Below, piece by piece: positions 1-6,375 of a DNA stretch of 8,981 nucleotides (positions are counted from its first letter, which is position 1; every line of letters starts with the position of its first letter). The notes beneath the pieces were generated by a model. That model had not been told where the DNA came from. It ran no database searches and worked only from the letters and a program-made list of their open reading frames with translations. The stretch comes from CAZWZG01 sp964638245 (GTDB lineage Bacteria; Pseudomonadota; Alphaproteobacteria; Rhodobacterales; Rhodobacteraceae): positions 1 through 8,981 of the forward strand of contig CAZWZG010000129.1 in the NCBI GenBank assembly GCA_964638245.1. The letters run 5' to 3'. A program made the position numbers and the translations under genes.

Positions 1-2
1 AG

Positions 3-605
3 TTGGGCCGCAAGCATGTGGTCAAGCTGATCGAAACACGTTGGCAAACCCACGACGTGGTCGGGCAAGAGCTTTTGACCGCGGACCGGGTGACGCTTCG
101 GGTGAACCTGACGGCGGACTACCGGGTGGTCGACCCACTGCTCGCCATGCGGGCCGTGAAGGACTTTGCCGAAGCGCTGCACCTGGCGCTTCAGCTGGCC
201 TTCCGGAAGGCGCTTGGAGCCAAGACGCTGGATGCGCTCTTGGCGGACAAGACTGCGGTTTCCGACGAAGCCGCGGGCAAGGTCCGGGTCGAAATGGCCA
301 AGCTCGGGCTCGAGGTGGGTGAGATCGCGTTGAAGGACGTGATCCTGCCCGGCGAGATGCGCGAGATCCTGAACCGGGTGGTCACGGCGGAAAAGGAAGC
401 CGAGGCCAACGTCATCCGGCGCCGTGAAGAAACGAACGCAACGCGGTCGCTTCTGAACACCGCCAAGGTGATGGCCGAGAACCCGGTGATGCTGCGGCTG
501 AAGGAGCTTGAAGCTCTTGAAGCCATCGCGGGTAAGGTCGAACGGCTGACGGTTCACAATGGGACCGAAGGCCTGATGAGCGATCTCGTGAAGCTGCGGG
601 ACTGA
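3..605 (+). CDS. Slipin / SPFH (band 7) family membrane protein, 3' part only
   Basis: About 200 codons are visible and the frame runs in from the left edge, so the true start, the N-terminal membrane anchor and the first part of the SPFH domain are missing; the TTG at base 3 is an edge artefact. The visible part holds the second half of an SPFH/prohibitin-like domain (LTADRVTLRVNLTADYRVVDP, then a helix-rich stretch to LADKTAV), followed by the EVGEIALKDVILPGEMREILNRVVTAEKEAEANVIRRREETNATRS segment. This is the typical junction from the SPFH domain into a charged coiled-coil tail in slipins. The C-terminus (LKELEALEAIAGKVERLTV) also fits. Slipins oligomerise at the inner membrane and are thought to organise membrane patches or regulate partner proteases, often an NfeD partner; no partner is visible here. 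A strong terminator follows, so this is the last gene of its transcript. Family assignment is confident; cellular role is not known from the sequence. Confidence 0.85.
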   Translation: MGRKHVVKLIETRWQTHDVVGQELLTADRVTLRVNLTADYRVVDPLLAMRAVKDFAEALHLALQLAFRKALGAKTLDALLADKTAVSDEAAGKVRVEMAKLGLEVGEIALKDVILPGEMREILNRVVTAEKEAEANVIRRREETNATRSLLNTAKVMAENPVMLRLKELEALEAIAGKVERLTVHNGTEGLMSDLVKLRD

Positions 606-611
606 ACCATG

Positions 612-647
612 AACCGGCCCGGGGACACCTCGGGCCGGTTTCTCTTT
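612..647 (+). terminator. Rho-independent terminator after the slipin gene
   Basis: A perfect 10-bp inverted repeat, AACCGGCCCG (612-621) and CGGGCCGGTT (631-640), encloses a 9-base loop and is followed by the T-rich stretch TCTCTTT. It begins 7 bases after the slipin stop codon on the same strand. The stem is strong and mostly G/C; the T-tract is interrupted by C but usable. Confidence 0.85.
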
Positions 648-673
648 GCCCCTCGGCTCCCTTCATCTGGACA

Positions 674-735
674 CAAATATCCTGGGGGCAAGGGGCAAAG
701 CCCCAATCGCGAACGCAGTGAGCGCCCCCGAGAGA
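674..735. repeat. REP-like G/C-rich palindromic intergenic element
   Basis: The stretch contains AAATATCCTGGGGGC, an inner hairpin GGGGC-AAA-GCCCC (692-704), and an outer pairing of GGGGGC (684-689) with GCCCCC (724-729). Between them lies CGCGAACGCAGTGAGCG, itself imperfectly palindromic. From memory, AAATATCC(C/T)GGGGG followed by self-complementary G/C blocks recurs between genes in Rhodobacteraceae genomes, but only one copy is present here, so its repeat nature is inferred. It lies between the slipin terminator and the imuB promoter. Confidence 0.45.
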
Positions 736-736
736 C

Positions 737-765
737 TCGACTCCGATCGCAGACGGCCCTAGATT
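737..765 (+). promoter_or_regulatory. Candidate sigma70-type promoter of imuB
   Basis: TCGACT (737-742, 4 of 6 matches to TTGACA) is separated by exactly 17 bases from TAGATT (760-765, 4 of 6 matches to TATAAT). A start of transcription near 772 would fall inside the LexA box and leave a leader of about 25 bases before the ATG at 797. The placement fits a repressible SOS promoter, but the hexamers are weak matches. Confidence 0.5.
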
Positions 766-766
766 G

Positions 767-781
767 GAACAAAATGTGAAC
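767..781 (+). promoter_or_regulatory. LexA (SOS) box, alphaproteobacterial direct-repeat type
   Basis: GAACAAAATGTGAAC reads GAAC-N7-GAAC, which on the other strand is GTTC-N7-GTTC, the direct-repeat LexA operator known from Alphaproteobacteria. It sits directly after the candidate -10 element and ends 15 bases before the imuB ATG, where a bound LexA would block transcription initiation. Control of imuB by the SOS response is established for this family in alphaproteobacteria, so motif, position and gene agree. Confidence 0.85.
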
Positions 782-796
782 ATTAGTGCCGCTGCC

Positions 797-2455
797 ATGG
801 CTCATCGCCGTATTCTTTCCATCTGGTTCCCGCGTCTGGGAGCCGAACGCCTGCTGCGGCTGGACCGTGGCACGATCGACGCGCCCTTGGCCGTGGTCGA
901 GGCTGTGGGCAATGCGCAATTCCTGTCCTCACTGTCGAGCGCTGCCAGCGCCGAGGGGCTGACGGTGGGCCAGCCGGTGCGGGATGCCCAGGCCATGTGC
1001 CCCGCCCTGTTGACCCGCCTGCGCAACGCACAGGCCGAGGCGGATTTCCTGAGCGCGCTGCAACGCTGGGCGGGCAAGTTCAGTCCTTGGGTGGCCCTGG
1101 CGCCCCCCGACGGGCTGACCATCGATCTGACAGGCTGCGCCCATCTTTTTGGCGGCGAGGTCGCGCTGATCCAGCAATTGGAGGAAGACTGTGCCGATCT
1201 GGGGTTAAGCGTCGCAATCGGCATTGCCGACACGCCGGGCGCGGCTTGGGCGCTGGCGCGCTATGCGGGCCGTGGAGCGGATCCTGTGCGCTCGGGTGAT
1301 GCTATAGACCAGGAAGCCCATGCCACCCGCAGCCGCGCCGTCAAACGCCGCCATTGGGAACGCGGCGGCCCTGCCCCTAAAACTGCGCGCGTGATCGCAG
1401 ACACCTCTCGGATTGCCGACCCGGGGCAAACCCGCCAGAGGATCGCTCCCCTTCCCGTGGCAGCCCTGCGCATCGACGAAAGCATTTCCAGCGAACTGGC
1501 GCGCCTTGGCCTGCGCCGGATCGGTGACCTGATCGGTCAACCGCGTGCCGCCTTGGCGCGGCGGTTCGGACAGCCTTTGGTTCGGCGGTTGGACCAAGCA
1601 CTGGGCGTGGCGCCCGAGCCGGTCTCGCCCGCCCGCGCGGCCCCGCATTTTGGTGTCCGCCTGACCTTGCCCGACCCGATTGGCCTGACCGAAGATATCA
1701 TCGCGGGGATCGACCGCCTTCTGCCCGCGCTGGAAGCCAAATTGACCGCCGCCGGGCGCGGGGCCCGCACCGTGCGGCTGGATTGTTCGCGCGCAGACCA
1801 CACGATGCAATCGGTGCGCGTCGGGCTGGCCCGTCCCTCTGCGCGACCGGATCGGATTCGCCCGCTTCTGCTCCTGAAGATCGACGAAATCGATGCCGGG
1901 TTTGGTATTGACCGCCTGCGCCTGGAGGCCGTCGAGACCGAACCGGTCCATGCCGAACAGCACGGGGGCCACGCCAAGGCCGCCGCCGAGGGGCGCGAGC
2001 GCATGGCGCAAGGCAGCGACGCCTTTGCCGATCTGATCGGCCGGATTGGAGCGCGCATCGGGCTGGAAAGCATAACCCGGCGCCATCCCGGCGACAGTCA
2101 CATCCCCGAAAAATCTGCCATCACGCTGGCTGCGGCATGGTCAGAGCCTGCCAGCGACTGGCCCGCGCCCACGCTGCCACGTCCGCTTTTGCTCTGGCGG
2201 CCCGAACTTGTGGATGCCCCGGATGCCCCCGCCCTGCCCCATGGGTTCCGCTGGCGTAAACGCAGCTTTGAAACCCTGTCCGCCACAGGACCGGAGCGGA
2301 TTGCACCGGAGTGGTGGCTGGACGAGCCCGACTGGCGCTCGGGCACGCGGGATTACTGGCGGGTGACAACGACCGACGGTCAGCGGCTATGGCTCTATTA
2401 TGCCCATGGTGGCGCCGTGTCTTCAGGGTGGTTTTGTCAGGGACAGTTTGCATGA
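797..2455 (+). CDS. imuB: ImuB, non-catalytic Y-family DNA polymerase homologue (SOS mutagenesis)
   Basis: A 552-residue protein from the ATG at 797; an upstream in-frame TTG at 764 would put the start across the promoter and LexA box. The N-terminus (RRILSIWFPRLGAERLLR, PLAVVEAVGNAQFLSSLS, VGQPVRDAQAMCP) is typical ImuB. The carboxylate expected in Y-family motif hhhDxDxF is absent, and the second motif reads LTIDLTGCAHLF (about residues 108-119) without the usual DE pair, consistent with a polymerase-dead accessory protein. A helix-hairpin-helix region follows at about 218-270, then a little-finger-like part, then the ImuB C-terminal region (DAFADLIGRIGARIG, RHPGDSHIPEKS, DYWRVTTTDGQRLWLYY, WFCQGQFA). 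Residues about 160-215 form a basic, low-complexity linker. ImuB normally bridges the beta clamp, ImuA and the error-prone polymerase DnaE2 in damage-induced mutagenesis. Here neither imuA nor dnaE2 is adjacent. The stop lies in an ATGA overlap, but the frame from that ATG is only 13 codons and is not dnaE2. Confidence 0.9.
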   Translation: MAHRRILSIWFPRLGAERLLRLDRGTIDAPLAVVEAVGNAQFLSSLSSAASAEGLTVGQPVRDAQAMCPALLTRLRNAQAEADFLSALQRWAGKFSPWVALAPPDGLTIDLTGCAHLFGGEVALIQQLEEDCADLGLSVAIGIADTPGAAWALARYAGRGADPVRSGDAIDQEAHATRSRAVKRRHWERGGPAPKTARVIADTSRIADPGQTRQRIAPLPVAALRIDESISSELARLGLRRIGDLIGQPRAALARRFGQPLVRRLDQALGVAPEPVSPARAAPHFGVRLTLPDPIGLTEDIIAGIDRLLPALEAKLTAAGRGARTVRLDCSRADHTMQSVRVGLARPSARPDRIRPLLLLKIDEIDAGFGIDRLRLEAVETEPVHAEQHGGHAKAAAEGRERMAQGSDAFADLIGRIGARIGLESITRRHPGDSHIPEKSAITLAAAWSEPASDWPAPTLPRPLLLWRPELVDAPDAPALPHGFRWRKRSFETLSATGPERIAPEWWLDEPDWRSGTRDYWRVTTTDGQRLWLYYAHGGAVSSGWFCQGQFA

Positions 2456-2555
2456 GGGAAACAATTCCGCAAAAAGGCGCCTACCATCGTTGAAAACACG
2501 ACGGATCTCCGCTCAACACTCCACTTTTTGACGTTCCGCTTGCCCTGACGCAGAT

Positions 2556-2582
2556 GACCTCCGACGCTTTTGGTCGGAGGTC
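2556..2582 (+). promoter_or_regulatory. Hairpin masking the ribosome binding site of the next gene
   Basis: A perfect 10-bp inverted repeat, GACCTCCGAC (2556-2565) and GTCGGAGGTC (2573-2582), has the loop GCTTTTG. The right arm contains the Shine-Dalgarno core GGAGG (2576-2580), 7 bases before the ATG at 2588, and the left arm contains its exact complement CCTCC. No T-tract follows, so it does not look like a terminator for imuB. In RNA the fold would hide the ribosome binding site. A weak promoter-like pair (TTGACG 2528-2533, 17 bases, CAGATG 2551-2556) would start transcription near 2563, inside the left arm, and would remove the effect; transcripts reading in from imuB would carry the whole hairpin. 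Confidence 0.5.
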
Positions 2583-2587
2583 TGAAT

Positions 2588-3142
2588 ATGCGCATTCCGG
2601 TATTGTTGACACTGATTGTGGCCAGTCTGCCGCAAACGGCAGCAGCCATATCTGAGGATCCAACAGAGCCTTTCACACTGTTGCTTCCAAGCGGTCTGGA
2701 AATTCAGGCGCGTCAAGTCGGATTGCAATTCCATGACCCCAAGGACTTTGGATCGCAAACGCCGGTCTATCAGATCGATGCGAAGTTTCGCTCAACACGG
2801 TACGACGCAGACGACCCACTAACCGTGCAAGAACACTACAAGCTCGACGTCGAACAGGGCGAAACACTCGACCCCTTCAACTTCCCGGCGTTGACGCAAG
2901 ACACCAAGTGGCTCTGCGATCTGACGAAGGATCACGTTCATGTAGCGATCCAGAATATACCGAACCTCCCAGAGGACCTACTGGCGGCCGTCAAAGAAAC
3001 ACCGCCGACGTTTTTCTCGGTACTGATTGAGATGGTTTCGCCAACGCAATCCACGGACCCGACATCAGAGGCGTTTTCGGTTCTTCATGACTTGAGAACA
3101 CCGACCTGCACGGTCATCAAACAATTGCGACCGAGTTCCTGA
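2588..3142 (+). CDS. Small exported protein of unknown function
   Basis: A 184-residue protein. The ATG at 2588 is chosen because GGAGG lies 7 bases upstream and because it places a signal peptide at the N-terminus: MRIPVLLTLIVASLPQTAAA, with AxA cleavage likely after residue 20. The mature part has a LPSGLEIQARQVGLQF segment, an acidic middle, and the stretch DTKWLCDLTKDHVHVAIQNIPNLP. It ends TPTCTVIKQLRPSS. There are two cysteines (about residues 110 and 174) that could form a disulfide in the periplasm. The overall wording (PSG near the mature N-terminus, an LC motif, a C-terminal cysteine near the end) loosely recalls the Rhodobacteraceae DUF6497 family, but this is a weak impression. No transmembrane segment follows the signal peptide. 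It stands alone between imuB and a structured non-coding stretch. Function is unknown. Confidence 0.7.
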   Translation: MRIPVLLTLIVASLPQTAAAISEDPTEPFTLLLPSGLEIQARQVGLQFHDPKDFGSQTPVYQIDAKFRSTRYDADDPLTVQEHYKLDVEQGETLDPFNFPALTQDTKWLCDLTKDHVHVAIQNIPNLPEDLLAAVKETPPTFFSVLIEMVSPTQSTDPTSEAFSVLHDLRTPTCTVIKQLRPSS

Positions 3143-3184
3143 CAGATCCCGCGAACAGCTTTGACTGGCAATGTTCAGAAGTAA

Positions 3185-3317
3185 GGTCCCCGGTGCCGCA
3201 GGCTGGGTGGGGGCTGTTAATCCGCGACACCGGGGATAGCGTCTTCGCTACAAGGCTGTTGTCGCCCTTAATCGCGGCGGCGTGAGGGAAAGTCCGAGAC
3301 GTCCGCGCGGTTATTTT
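3185..3317 (+). ncRNA. Candidate structured RNA or complex terminator region (unassigned)
   Basis: This lies in the 230-base stretch between 3143 and 3373, which shows no gene. Three hairpins follow one another on the plus strand. The first is TCCCCGGTG (3187-3195) with CACCGGGGA (3228-3236), extended past one mismatch by CGC/GCG. The second is TAGCG-TCTT-CGCTA (3237-3250). The third pairs CGCGGCGGCGT (3273-3283) with ACGTCCGCGCG (3299-3309), with two single-base bulges, and is followed by TTATTTT (3311-3317), as in an intrinsic terminator. It could be a small RNA with its own terminator, the 3' end of the upstream transcript, or a leader of the DUF2794 gene. I match it to no known RNA family; a GAGGGAAAGTCC string resembles a conserved RNase P piece, but the rest does not fit. 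Confidence 0.3.
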
Positions 3318-3373
3318 GCGTCAAAACAAAGGCAATGCTTGATTTCATCTGCGCCGCGCGCCACGCTTATCCT

Positions 3374-3718
3374 ATGACACTGCACAGTCCCGGTTTACGC
3401 TCTGAAGCATCACAAAATCAGGTTGCGTTTGATAAATTGGAGCTCAACGCGTTGATGTCCGTGTATGGCCGAATGGTTGCAGCAGGAGAATGGCGCGACT
3501 ACGGCCTGTCTTTCCTGAGTGACGTCGCTGTTTTCTCGATTTTCCGTCATAGCGCCGAAAACCCCCTCTACCGCGTTGAAAAACGGCCTCGATTACGCGC
3601 GAAACAGGGCATGTACTGTGTGCTTGGCATGGATGGCCAAATCTTGAAGCGTGGCCATGATCTACGGACAGTTCTACGATTCTTTGACCGAAAACTAATT
3701 CGGGTCGTCAAGCCCTAG
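3374..3718 (+). CDS. DUF2794 family protein
   Basis: A 114-residue conserved alphaproteobacterial protein of unknown function. The diagnostic core is ELNALMSVYGRMVAAGEWRDYGLSFLSDVAVFSIFRHSAENPLYRVEKRPRLRAKQGMYCVLGMDGQILKRGHDLRTVLRFFDRKLIRVV, which covers nearly the whole chain; I recognise it as DUF2794 with good confidence. The ATG at 3374 (MTLHSPG...) is preferred because relatives begin just before this point. An in-frame ATG at 3335 would add 13 residues (MLDFICAARHAYP) and has AAAGG very close upstream, so it remains possible. There is no signal peptide or membrane segment, so it is probably cytoplasmic. Its stop codon shares the sequence CTAG with the stop of the converging NlpC/P60 gene. 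The preceding stretch may hold its leader or promoter. Confidence 0.88.
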   Translation: MTLHSPGLRSEASQNQVAFDKLELNALMSVYGRMVAAGEWRDYGLSFLSDVAVFSIFRHSAENPLYRVEKRPRLRAKQGMYCVLGMDGQILKRGHDLRTVLRFFDRKLIRVVKP

Positions 3719-4548
3719 AGCCTGAGTCGCGTCGTGACCGGTCCGTCGCCGGCGGCTTCTATCCGGTGGCACGCTGCGTGAAAGTCCTCGAAGGACACAG
3801 CCATAGCATGGGCGTTCGCGTGAATAATGCGCCCATCTCCTGTAGCGATAGCGACATGGCCCCTCCAGAACACGAGATCATTGCGCAAAAGCGCCATGGT
3901 GCCTTCGATCGGCTCCCCAATCCGCCCTTCTTGAAGATCGCTGTCACCAGGGCATGGAAGTCCCGCCGCTTGGCAACTCGCCGAGACCAGACCTGAGCAG
4001 TCAATCCCGTATGCACTGTTTCCGCCCCAAACATACGGCACGCCGATCATGAGTTCTGCAGTAGACACCAGATCTGGCTGCCTTTCCGTCAAGGAACGAA
4101 GGTGCACACTTGGAACAAACGCGTGCCCCGCCGGGGTTACAATCGTCGCCCATGCATCGTCTAACTCGAGGACCCTTAATTGCGCATTGAGGGACAGCAT
4201 GCCGGTGGGGATCGTCTTGAAATCAGCCTCAGGATAAAAATGGCTTTGGCGAACTGCAACGCGGTGGGTCGTCTGTGACGCAGTCGTTAGGTTTTTCTCC
4301 AGGACATAGCCGCAATACCCATCTTTTTCGGATCGTCCAAAGCACCACCCCTGGCGTTCTTCCAGCACAAGGAACGGATCACCGTGAAGCAACTGCCTTT
4401 CTCGTTGGCCCATTGGCGCATCCAGAAGAAAAGGTTCATTCCAAACTTGCTTCAGGTCGCCTTCGACAAAACGGTCTGCAGATGCGTGCCCTTCGAGGGA
4501 AACATGAGCGACGCGCCCGTTTGAAGCAGTTTCGCGCCGGTCTGTCAC
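3715..4548 (-). CDS. NlpC/P60 (C40) family cysteine peptidase with N-terminal SH3-like region
   Basis: A 277-residue protein read from a GTG start at 4548-4546 (VTDRRETASNGRVAHVSL...), which overlaps the aminopeptidase stop in GTGA; this coupling decides the start, and the longer upstream frame simply runs inside that gene. Residues about 30-150 form an SH3-like targeting region (WNEPFLLDAPMGQRERQLLHGDPF, GYCGYVLEKNL, FVPSVHLR). The catalytic domain follows. Cys184 lies in PYVWGGNSAYGIDCSGLV, His231 in RGHVAIATG, and His243 in IIHANAH supplies the third polar residue, so the catalytic set is intact. Such enzymes usually cut gamma-D-Glu-diamino acid bonds in murein peptides. No signal peptide is seen, so it may work on imported or recycled peptides in the cytoplasm, in line with the coupled aminopeptidase. 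Substrate specificity is inferred from family. Confidence 0.92.
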   Translation of the reverse strand: MTDRRETASNGRVAHVSLEGHASADRFVEGDLKQVWNEPFLLDAPMGQRERQLLHGDPFLVLEERQGWCFGRSEKDGYCGYVLEKNLTTASQTTHRVAVRQSHFYPEADFKTIPTGMLSLNAQLRVLELDDAWATIVTPAGHAFVPSVHLRSLTERQPDLVSTAELMIGVPYVWGGNSAYGIDCSGLVSASCQAAGLPCPGDSDLQEGRIGEPIEGTMALLRNDLVFWRGHVAIATGDGRIIHANAHAMAVSFEDFHAACHRIEAAGDGPVTTRLRL

Positions 4549-5933
4549 AGGTCCAGGATAACAGGAAGTGCATCCAGCAGGGCTCGGGCCCCTTGGCCGA
4601 CGCCACCCTTGGGACGACCGGAGGCCGGGTTCAGCTGCCAACCATATATGTCGAAATGCAGATATCGCGGTGTCTTGGTGACAAACCGTCTCAAGAACAA
4701 TGCCGCCGTAATCGACCCACCAAAGCCGCCCTTAGGGGCATTGTCGAGATCAGCAATGCCTGGCTCGATTTGAGTTTCGTAGGCGTCCCAAAAAGGCATA
4801 CGCCACACAGGATCTCGAGCCCGTTGCCCCGCTTCGGACAAAGCAGCGGCAATTTCGTCGTCATCGACATAAAATGGGGCAAGATCTGCGCCAACTGCAA
4901 CCCGGGCAGCGCCAGTAAGCGTTGCCATCGTGACAAGAAGATCGGGCTGTTCTTCGTCTGCAAGGGTCAGCGCATCTGCCAAAACAAGCCGACCTTCGGC
5001 ATCCGTATTGTTGACTTCGACTGTCAGACCTTTGCGAGACGTAAGGATATCGCCGGGCCGGAATGCCCGTTCTCCAACAGAGTTTTCGACGGCCGGAATG
5101 AGCACACGCAACTGCACCGGCAGATCAAGCTCCATGATCATTGAGGCGAGGCCAAGCACCGTTGCCGCTCCACCCATATCCTTTTTCATGAGCCCCATGG
5201 ACGCACCGGGCTTGAGGTTCAAGCCACCAGTATCGAAGCAGACGCCCTTGCCGACCAGCGTAAGTTTCGGGCCCTTTGACCCCCAACGAAACTCGATCAG
5301 GCGTGGGGCCTGTGCCGCGGCACGACCAACGGCATGGATCATCGGAAAGTTCGATTCCAAAAGGTCCAAACCTTCTACGACGCTGGCTTCCGCACCGTAG
5401 GTTTTAGCAAGTTCTAGAGCGGCTTCGGCCAATTCGGCTGGCCCCAGATCGGATGCGGGCGTGTTGATCAGGTTTCGCGTCAAGGCTTCGCCAGCGGCGA
5501 CGGCCTCGATCCGCGCGATATCCACGCCGTCTGGCGCGACCAGATGGACGGACACCTCTTGCGCGATTTTGTAGCGCCCGAACGTGTAACCGGCCAAAAG
5601 CCAGCCTAATAGTGCAGCTTCGGCCTCTGACTCATCTAGGCTGCTTTCCAACCTGTATGTGCCAACCGGCAACCGCTCTCTTGCAGTGGCCATTGGAAAG
5701 CGTTCGTTTCGCGGCTCACCTTGCTTGCCCATCCCCACAGCCGCCCAAGCCGCTCCGCCGGTTCCATCGGGGAATACGACAACGCTTCCGGGCTTGGCCT
5801 TAAATCCAGATGTTTCGACCCAGGATGCTTCAAAAGCTGACAGGCTCTTTTGCCATGAGCTGGCGTCTTCTTCGTATACGGGTACAAGAGATATCGCGTC
5901 TTCGGTGTTTTCTGCAAAACGCAGGGGATCCAT
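4545..5933 (-). CDS. Leucyl aminopeptidase family (M17) metallopeptidase
   Basis: A 462-residue cytosolic aminopeptidase that removes N-terminal residues from peptides using two metal ions. The ATG at 5933 has GGAG a short distance upstream. The N-terminal domain (about 1-150) is the divergent half typical of M17; the catalytic half contains VGKGVCFDTGGLNLKP and the signature NTDAEGRLVLADAL. The metal ligands are Lys229, Asp234, Asp252, Asp311 and Glu313, with catalytic Lys241 and Arg315. Their spacing matches E. coli PepA (Lys270, Asp275, Asp293, Asp352, Glu354, Lys282, Arg356) exactly, so the enzyme should be active. It is a little shorter than PepA (about 500 residues), as is usual for the alphaproteobacterial branch. 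It is the middle gene of a minus-strand operon: the helical protein lies 58 bases upstream and the NlpC/P60 gene overlaps its stop codon, which suggests joint peptide degradation. Confidence 0.95.
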   Translation of the reverse strand: MDPLRFAENTEDAISLVPVYEEDASSWQKSLSAFEASWVETSGFKAKPGSVVVFPDGTGGAAWAAVGMGKQGEPRNERFPMATARERLPVGTYRLESSLDESEAEAALLGWLLAGYTFGRYKIAQEVSVHLVAPDGVDIARIEAVAAGEALTRNLINTPASDLGPAELAEAALELAKTYGAEASVVEGLDLLESNFPMIHAVGRAAAQAPRLIEFRWGSKGPKLTLVGKGVCFDTGGLNLKPGASMGLMKKDMGGAATVLGLASMIMELDLPVQLRVLIPAVENSVGERAFRPGDILTSRKGLTVEVNNTDAEGRLVLADALTLADEEQPDLLVTMATLTGAARVAVGADLAPFYVDDDEIAAALSEAGQRARDPVWRMPFWDAYETQIEPGIADLDNAPKGGFGGSITAALFLRRFVTKTPRYLHFDIYGWQLNPASGRPKGGVGQGARALLDALPVILDL

Positions 5934-5991
5934 GGTCTGCTCCGGCTCTTCTTTGCAACTAGCCTAGCCGGTTGGCCCGATCCTTCAAGAG

Positions 5992-6375
5992 CTATCCGAG
6001 AGCGTCGCCCTTTACATCCCAGAGAGCCAGCATCGAGTCCTCAGCCACGCGCGCTAGACGCGCCATGACGGCAGCCTGCGCTGCCCCGTCCATTCGCTCT
6101 GAAAGGTCGGCCATATCTCGCGCCACGCGCACAAGATCCCTCATGCCGATTTGCCCCGCAATGGCCGCCAAGCCCTGAGCATGTTTCTTCAGACGCACGC
6201 CGTCGCCAACTTGATAGGCCGCTTGCACACGAGCAAGGCGGACGCCGATTTCTTCCATGGCCCGCGTCAAAACACGCCCTGCGCGCGCCTCTCCAAGATC
6301 GGCGGCAAGAGCACCGAGACGCTCGCCTTCAAGCTCGACGTATTCCGCCGGACAAAGCTCTACAACAATGCCCAA
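5992..6375 (-). CDS. Small alpha-helical protein of unknown function, first gene of the aminopeptidase operon
   Basis: A 127-residue protein from a TTG start at 6375-6373. This start is chosen because GGAGG (6387-6383 on this strand) lies exactly 7 bases upstream and because it leaves the divergent spacer free for promoters. The frame is open to an ATG at 6507, which would overlap the carbonic anhydrase start. The sequence begins LGIVVELCPAEYVELEGERLGALAADLGEARAGRVLTRAMEEIGVRL (first residue read as Met) and ends ALWDVKGDALG. It is almost all helix. The middle LKKHAQGLAAIAGQIGMRDLVRVARDMADL resembles a histidine-phosphotransfer (Hpt) helix with a histidine in place, but without the usual H-x-L-K pattern, so phosphotransfer is only a guess. 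I recall similar proteins beside leucyl aminopeptidase in Rhodobacteraceae. The spacing of 58 bases to the aminopeptidase suggests co-transcription. Confidence 0.75.
   Translation of the reverse strand: MGIVVELCPAEYVELEGERLGALAADLGEARAGRVLTRAMEEIGVRLARVQAAYQVGDGVRLKKHAQGLAAIAGQIGMRDLVRVARDMADLSERMDGAAQAAVMARLARVAEDSMLALWDVKGDALG

Noticed and set aside
1205..2101. 298-codon minus-strand frame opposite imuB.
   Set aside because: It is a high-GC shadow of imuB with no recognisable family and no start signals.
3284..3310. GAGGGAAAGTCC resembling the conserved GAGGAAAGTCC piece of RNase P RNA.
   Set aside because: The upstream P2-P4 pairing and the later ACAGAA-type conserved block are absent, and a DUF2794 gene starts within 100 bases.
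3143..3334. Possible cobalamin or other riboswitch because of GGTGCC and CCGGGG blocks.
   Set aside because: The order and spacing of conserved boxes do not match, and the neighbouring gene has no vitamin or metabolite link.
4546..4641. Longer start for the NlpC/P60 protein inside the aminopeptidase gene.
   Set aside because: The extra 31 residues (Pro/Arg/Gly-rich) are a frame shadow; the GTG in the GTGA overlap gives the family-typical N-terminus.
4275..5144. 289-codon plus-strand frame opposite the aminopeptidase and peptidase genes.
   Set aside because: It is antisense to two confidently identified genes and its translation shows no domain.
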